From assembly GCA_016182795.1 (NCBI GenBank), contig JACPFW010000023.1, forward strand, positions 1-48,939: a DNA stretch of 48,939 bases. The letters are read 5' to 3'. The stretch is from Gemmatimonadota bacterium (GTDB lineage Bacteria; Gemmatimonadota; Gemmatimonadetes; Gemmatimonadales; Gemmatimonadaceae). Shown piece by piece: positions 45,621 to 48,939 of this stretch. Every line of letters starts with the position of its first letter. The first letter of the stretch is position 1. Both the position numbers and the translations under genes were made by a program. A model generated the notes under the pieces. It saw only the letters and a list, made by a program, of their open reading frames with translations. It ran no database searches and was not told the origin of the DNA.

Positions 45621-47578
45621 CAGCGCCCGCCTTTCCGAGTGCGAAGCGCGGCGCTGGCCGTCGTCTTCAGGAAGGAAGATTGGGACGTGGACCATCCCTG
45701 AAGTAACTTCTCGAAGCGCGCCACGGCGTCAGAGTCCTTGATGATTCCCTCCCAACCCGACGCGGGCCACGGCCCGCACCGATCAGCCGGCAGGGCTTCG
45801 AGCAGGTCGAGAAGATTGGCTTGCAATGTCGGATGGGCGCGAACCAGCACGGCGAGCCCGTCAATGCCGGGAGGTGCCGTATCGAAGGCGTCGCCACCCA
45901 TGACGCGCCCTCGCAGCTCCTCATAGACCTGTGCGGCCTCCGCCGGAACGAGCTGCTTGAGTTCGCCTTCGAACGCCTGGACGGCAAGTTTCGGGCCGAG
46001 CAGCTTCTCGACCACAGCGGCGAGACGCCCGAGGACCGAGGCCGCGCCGAAATAGTCCTTTCGATCCTTGGTCACGAACAGATAGGGGCGCAGGTCGACT
46101 TCGGCCAAGGCCGGTAACAACCGCGCCCAGGCCCGTATCGCGTCAGCCGCCTTCCACTCCGTCAGGATGGCGCTGTCCTTCGAGTCCGTCACGGCGGTTG
46201 GTTTGGCGTCATCGATTGAACTGATCTTCGGCCCGGTCCGCTTCGCCTTGGCGGCTGGCTTCTCCTCCGACGCAGCGGCTTCAAGCGCCGTCAAATCTAC
46301 ACAGCGGCCGTCCGGATCGCGGGCAGCGGCGCTGGCGATCTGGTCGAACAACCTGGACAGGAACCGTTCGGCCAGCATGAGCTTCGCTAGGACCGGCAGT
46401 TTCACCTCATCTCCGAAACCGCGTGCGAGCGCAGTCTGATGACGCAGCAATAGGGTGTTCAGGAAGCGCTTGATCTGCCGCGGATTGCCCTGAGTGCCGC
46501 TGGCCAGGATCGGACCGATCTGATCGCTCAAGGCGAGCGCATTCTGGACCTGGCCGGCCTTGTCACCCAAGGCGGTCTTGACTGTCTGCGCGCCGAGCCC
46601 GGCGGTCTTCCAAGGCCGTTTCAGCAATTCTCGCGCGACGGTGATAAGCGCCGAGTAAGCGGGATCGTCCTTGCCCAGCTCGGCGCCGATGAGCAATAGG
46701 GTGACGTAGATACGGGTTTCGGTCTCGCCTAATGCCGGAATCCGGAATGGGATCTGAATCAGCTTTTCGAGATAGTTCCGCGCATAGTCGCGCGGGCCGG
46801 TCGTGTCCGGCAACTCGGGGAAATGTTTGCGCACGGAATATTCAATCATCGCTTCGTCGGCGGCAACGATGAACGCGGTGCGGGCGGTGAAGACGAACAG
46901 CCGGACGGCTTCGAGGGTTTCAATCGCCGTGTCCGGCAGGCAGCGATCGAGATCGTCGATGAGGACGATCAGTTGCTTGACACCCGCATGCTTCAACAGG
47001 TCGTCAAAGGCTTTCCGGAATGCCTCGATCTCTTCGGGGACATTCTTCGACTCTCCCGGCTTCAGCAGCCCCTGCACACCGGCGATGGCCTTGTCGTAAT
47101 TCTCCAGCGTGGCGAGTTTCGAGGGGTCGGCCAAGATGCCCTTCAAGCTGCCGACCACCGCGCCGACCTGATCGGCCGTGGGGATGCCCGTGAACGCGGT
47201 GAAAGCGAGACCGCCCCCGTGCCGTGCGATCTTGAGCCAATCAATCCGCCGAAAGATGTCTTTCGCGGCCAAGCCAGCCTGGGTGAGCAACGGGCGTCTT
47301 TCGATAAGCCCGGTGACGATGCCCTCGATCAATGCGATCTTGGCGTCTTCGAATCCCTGAAAGCGCCACCCGTTGAACTTGATACAGAGCACGTCCTCAT
47401 CAGAACTGAGACCGTTCTCGATCATTTCGAGGATGCTGGATTTCCCCGCACCCCAGTCTCCATGAACCCCGATCGTTACGGCGCGCTCGGGCTTTTCGCG
47501 CAGCAGCTCGATGATGGTCTTGGCGATTGCCTCGTTATTGAGGAGATCAACCTTTGTCTCGTTGTCGGTGAGGATCAT
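45620..47578 (-). CDS. qatA: QatA, KAP-family P-loop NTPase
   Basis: The 652-residue protein is a KAP-type ATPase. Walker A is VHGDWGAGKSSILEMI, with the conserved LCIKFNGWRFQGFEDAKIAL after it. Walker B is QLIVLIDDLDRCLPDTAIET around residue 205, and a sensor region GNPRQIKRFLNTLLLRHQTA follows. The C-terminal half is unique to QatA. Unlike many KAP proteins it has no clear membrane helix pair. It is the first and largest gene of the four-gene operon. An upstream in-frame GTG at 47587 is another possible start. The ATG at 47578 has AGGA about ten bases before it and fits the family N-terminus. Confidence 0.92.
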   Translation of the reverse strand: MILTDNETKVDLLNNEAIAKTIIELLREKPERAVTIGVHGDWGAGKSSILEMIENGLSSDEDVLCIKFNGWRFQGFEDAKIALIEGIVTGLIERRPLLTQAGLAAKDIFRRIDWLKIARHGGGLAFTAFTGIPTADQVGAVVGSLKGILADPSKLATLENYDKAIAGVQGLLKPGESKNVPEEIEAFRKAFDDLLKHAGVKQLIVLIDDLDRCLPDTAIETLEAVRLFVFTARTAFIVAADEAMIEYSVRKHFPELPDTTGPRDYARNYLEKLIQIPFRIPALGETETRIYVTLLLIGAELGKDDPAYSALITVARELLKRPWKTAGLGAQTVKTALGDKAGQVQNALALSDQIGPILASGTQGNPRQIKRFLNTLLLRHQTALARGFGDEVKLPVLAKLMLAERFLSRLFDQIASAAARDPDGRCVDLTALEAAASEEKPAAKAKRTGPKISSIDDAKPTAVTDSKDSAILTEWKAADAIRAWARLLPALAEVDLRPYLFVTKDRKDYFGAASVLGRLAAVVEKLLGPKLAVQAFEGELKQLVPAEAAQVYEELRGRVMGGDAFDTAPPGIDGLAVLVRAHPTLQANLLDLLEALPADRCGPWPASGWEGIIKDSDAVARFEKLLQGWSTSQSSFLKTTASAALRTRKGGR

Positions 47579-48001
47579 CCCGCCCACTTTCCTGTTGTGA
47601 ATCGTTACGAGCTTGTGGCAAAGACTTACTATAAGCGCCGTCCGAAGCGTCCACTCTTGGCCGGATTCATCGCTTCGCTCGCTGAGATCGAAATGCGCAT
47701 TCTAATGTTTCGTCACCCTATCGCGTTTCCAGGGACCGGTCCGTCCTACTTGACTGTTAGGAAGCTAGAAGTTCAACGTCGCGACTAGTTCAGCTCGGTT
47801 GCGTTGGCTCTTGCTTCGCTGTCTCCGCGACCGCCACGACACGCGGTCTGGCCCTGTAAGGAGCGCAACTCGCAATTGCGGCATATCGAGATGGCGTTCT
47901 GCTGCGGAGAACCTCGTGTCGAAGAATGATGAAGCTTGGTCGAGGATCGAAGCGCGTGCAATCATAATGCTGCCACGCACCCCGGGAGCAGGAACACCGG
48001 G
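47579..48001. other. 423-base gap upstream of qatA
   Basis: This must hold the qat promoter. A TATAGT-like hexamer on the minus strand lies at 47633-47628, but I see no clear -35 box at the right distance. Two small frames occur (minus 47765-47980, 71 residues, and plus 47799-48005, 68 residues), neither with a recognisable domain or ribosome site. I treat both as unsupported. No repeat or RNA is obvious. Confidence 0.5.
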
Positions 48002-48850
48002 CTAGGTCGTCGTGCTACGATCATCGAACGGCGCTAGGAGGTCTCGTCGACGAACGAAGTGAGGGAGCAACGCATCGAATAGCGGTACGACGGCTGAAGA
48101 CACGTCTCGCGATTGCCGCTCGAGGCGTGGCACGACCGTCCGGATGACCTCGCGCCAACCAAGCTTGAGGAAGGTGGTGTCCACGAACCGACAGTCCACA
48201 CTTTGGATGAAGGTTATGCTCTTGATATGGGAAACGAACTCGTCCTCGGTCTCGTCCGTGTGGGCGAAGTCGGCCAACTCGCCTCGGTGGACGTGCGCGT
48301 TCCGGCGCTCCTTGATCAGCTGCACTGCCTTTTCTATGCCGTTGAGCGCCCGCGCAACGGCAGTGCCTCGAACACTGTCATGCGATCGGACGACAGAGCT
48401 CGTGCAATACCGCGGTGCGAGCCCGAGACCGTGCACGGTGGCGGTAAGCACAAAGGAGATGTCAGGCATACTGGCAAGGGCGATAGTGAAATACCCGTAG
48501 TGATAGTCGACCCACCGGTCTCGGGAGATTCGAGCTTTACCCTTCTGCAACTGACTCGGGAACACGCGCATCATCGACACAGCGTCGTCTAGTGCGCGTT
48601 GCGTATTCAACAAGCCGGTTGTGCGTTGAAACACGTCTGTTACGTACCTCTCAACAGGCGACATGCGACCACGATTCTCTGCACGCGCTTCCTTCTCGCG
48701 CCCCGGATTCAGCTTCACATGATCTATGGCATGCGCGACTGCCGGTCGGAAATTTTCCAACACAGTGTGCACAAAGGAATGCGTGATGGTTCCGCGGCTG
48801 CGGGTCCCCCCGCCATTCCCGCCAAACTGAGCTAGACAAACGGGCCCCAA
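48002..48850 (-). CDS. HEPN-like protein, start disrupted by an IS3 element
   Basis: The open frame is 282 residues from a TTG at 48850, but about the first seven codons lie inside the IS3 left end, so the native start is lost or lies lower, for example the ATG at 48664 or a GTG near 48772. The helical sequence resembles the Cthe_2314 type of HEPN protein, with RWVDYHYGYFTIALASMPDI and the HEPN-type motif RNAHVHRGEL (R-x4-H, residues about 183-188). HEPN domains are common ribonucleases in toxin-antitoxin and abortive-infection systems. It stands 423 bases upstream of qatA on the same strand. No antitoxin is recognised beside it. The function is inferred only from the motif. Confidence 0.55.
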   Translation of the reverse strand: MGPVCLAQFGGNGGGTRSRGTITHSFVHTVLENFRPAVAHAIDHVKLNPGREKEARAENRGRMSPVERYVTDVFQRTTGLLNTQRALDDAVSMMRVFPSQLQKGKARISRDRWVDYHYGYFTIALASMPDISFVLTATVHGLGLAPRYCTSSVVRSHDSVRGTAVARALNGIEKAVQLIKERRNAHVHRGELADFAHTDETEDEFVSHIKSITFIQSVDCRFVDTTFLKLGWREVIRTVVPRLERQSRDVSSAVVPLFDALLPHFVRRRDLLAPFDDRSTTT

Positions 48851-48939
48851 ACGGTCGACCTTAGCGTCGACTTGGAGGCCCCATGAAGAAGGCCCGATTC
48901 ACGACCGAGCAGATCATCGCGATCCTGCAGGAGCACGCC
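48828..48939 (+). mobile_element. Left end of an IS3-family insertion sequence
   Basis: The sequence beginning TGAGCTAGACAAACGGGCCC (from about 48828) starts with TG, as IS3-family terminal repeats do, and is followed by the start of a transposase gene preceded by a GGAGG ribosome site. The right end is outside the window, so the boundary, length and target duplication cannot be confirmed. The insertion appears to have cut the start of the HEPN-like gene. Confidence 0.65.
48883..48939 (+). CDS. IS3-family transposase OrfA, N-terminus
   Basis: The frame opens at an ATG at 48883, 4 bases after GGAGG at 48874-48878, and reads MKKARFTTEQIIAILQEHA to the window edge. This is the helix-turn-helix start typical of the OrfA of IS3 elements (IS407-like), which binds the terminal repeats. 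The rest, and the OrfB reached by frameshifting, lie outside. Which IS3 subgroup it belongs to cannot be told. Confidence 0.8.
   Translation, partial: MKKARFTTEQIIAILQEHA

Noticed and set aside
47765..48005. Two small ORFs on opposite strands (71 and 68 residues)
   Set aside because: No ribosome site, domain or conserved pattern was seen, and they overlap each other.

Overview
The window is GC-rich chromosomal DNA from a bacterium that I would place, with moderate confidence, in the Gemmatimonadota. The reasons are the very GC-rich codon use, a fused formiminotransferase-cyclodeaminase gene, many small lipoproteins including one with Big2-type Ig-like domains, and low-complexity basic tails on ribosomal proteins. 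No rRNA, tRNA or CRISPR array is visible.

Layout. (1) 1-14168: housekeeping and mixed genes. They include glyS, a lipoprotein, a divergent TlpA-like thioredoxin and CcdA-like pair, an ECF sigma factor with an overlapping zinc-type anti-sigma factor, a 972-residue hybrid PAS histidine kinase behind purA, a DapA/HOGA-type aldolase, a PilT ATPase, a D-2-hydroxyacid dehydrogenase, an MgtC-like protein and trpS. (2) 14192-18010, plus strand: an inositol monophosphatase, an ftcD fusion gene whose start is broken by an apparent frameshift, a YwaF-type membrane protein and a small coiled-coil membrane protein. (3) 18007-38475, minus strand: a GT-C-type membrane protein, then the str, S10 and spc ribosomal clusters in nearly canonical order (rpsL, rpsG, fusA, tuf, rpsJ through secY, adk, map). 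A plus-strand lipoprotein gene and a region of inverted repeats split the str cluster between rpsG and fusA. Three gaps in the ribosomal run carry related heptanucleotide repeats arranged as hairpins. Several ribosomal proteins have unusual extensions: an RGG-rich N-terminus on uS5, a histone-H1-like C-terminus on uL4, a Gly/Lys-rich N-terminus on uL5 and an Ala/Pro/Lys tail on uS19.

(4) 38632-41302: a Big2-domain lipoprotein with a glycosidase-like C-terminal half and a small secreted repeat protein. (5) 41412-48939: an accessory defence island of visibly lower GC. It holds a DUF4062 (TIR-like) protein, an attC-like palindromic site, a complete four-gene qatABCD anti-phage operon, a HEPN-like protein and the left end of an IS3-family insertion sequence that runs off the window.

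How the parts work together. The translation genes form one long, tightly packed, mostly overlapping transcription unit. qatA to qatD are translationally coupled through TGATG and ATGA junctions, with an 8-base gap before qatD. They make an ATPase (QatA), a QatB protein of unknown role, a QueC-like nucleotide-modifying enzyme (QatC) and a TatD-like nuclease (QatD). The DUF4062 and HEPN-like proteins on either side, both on the same strand, are candidates for further defence functions. The attC-like site and the IS3 end suggest that this island was assembled by mobile elements.
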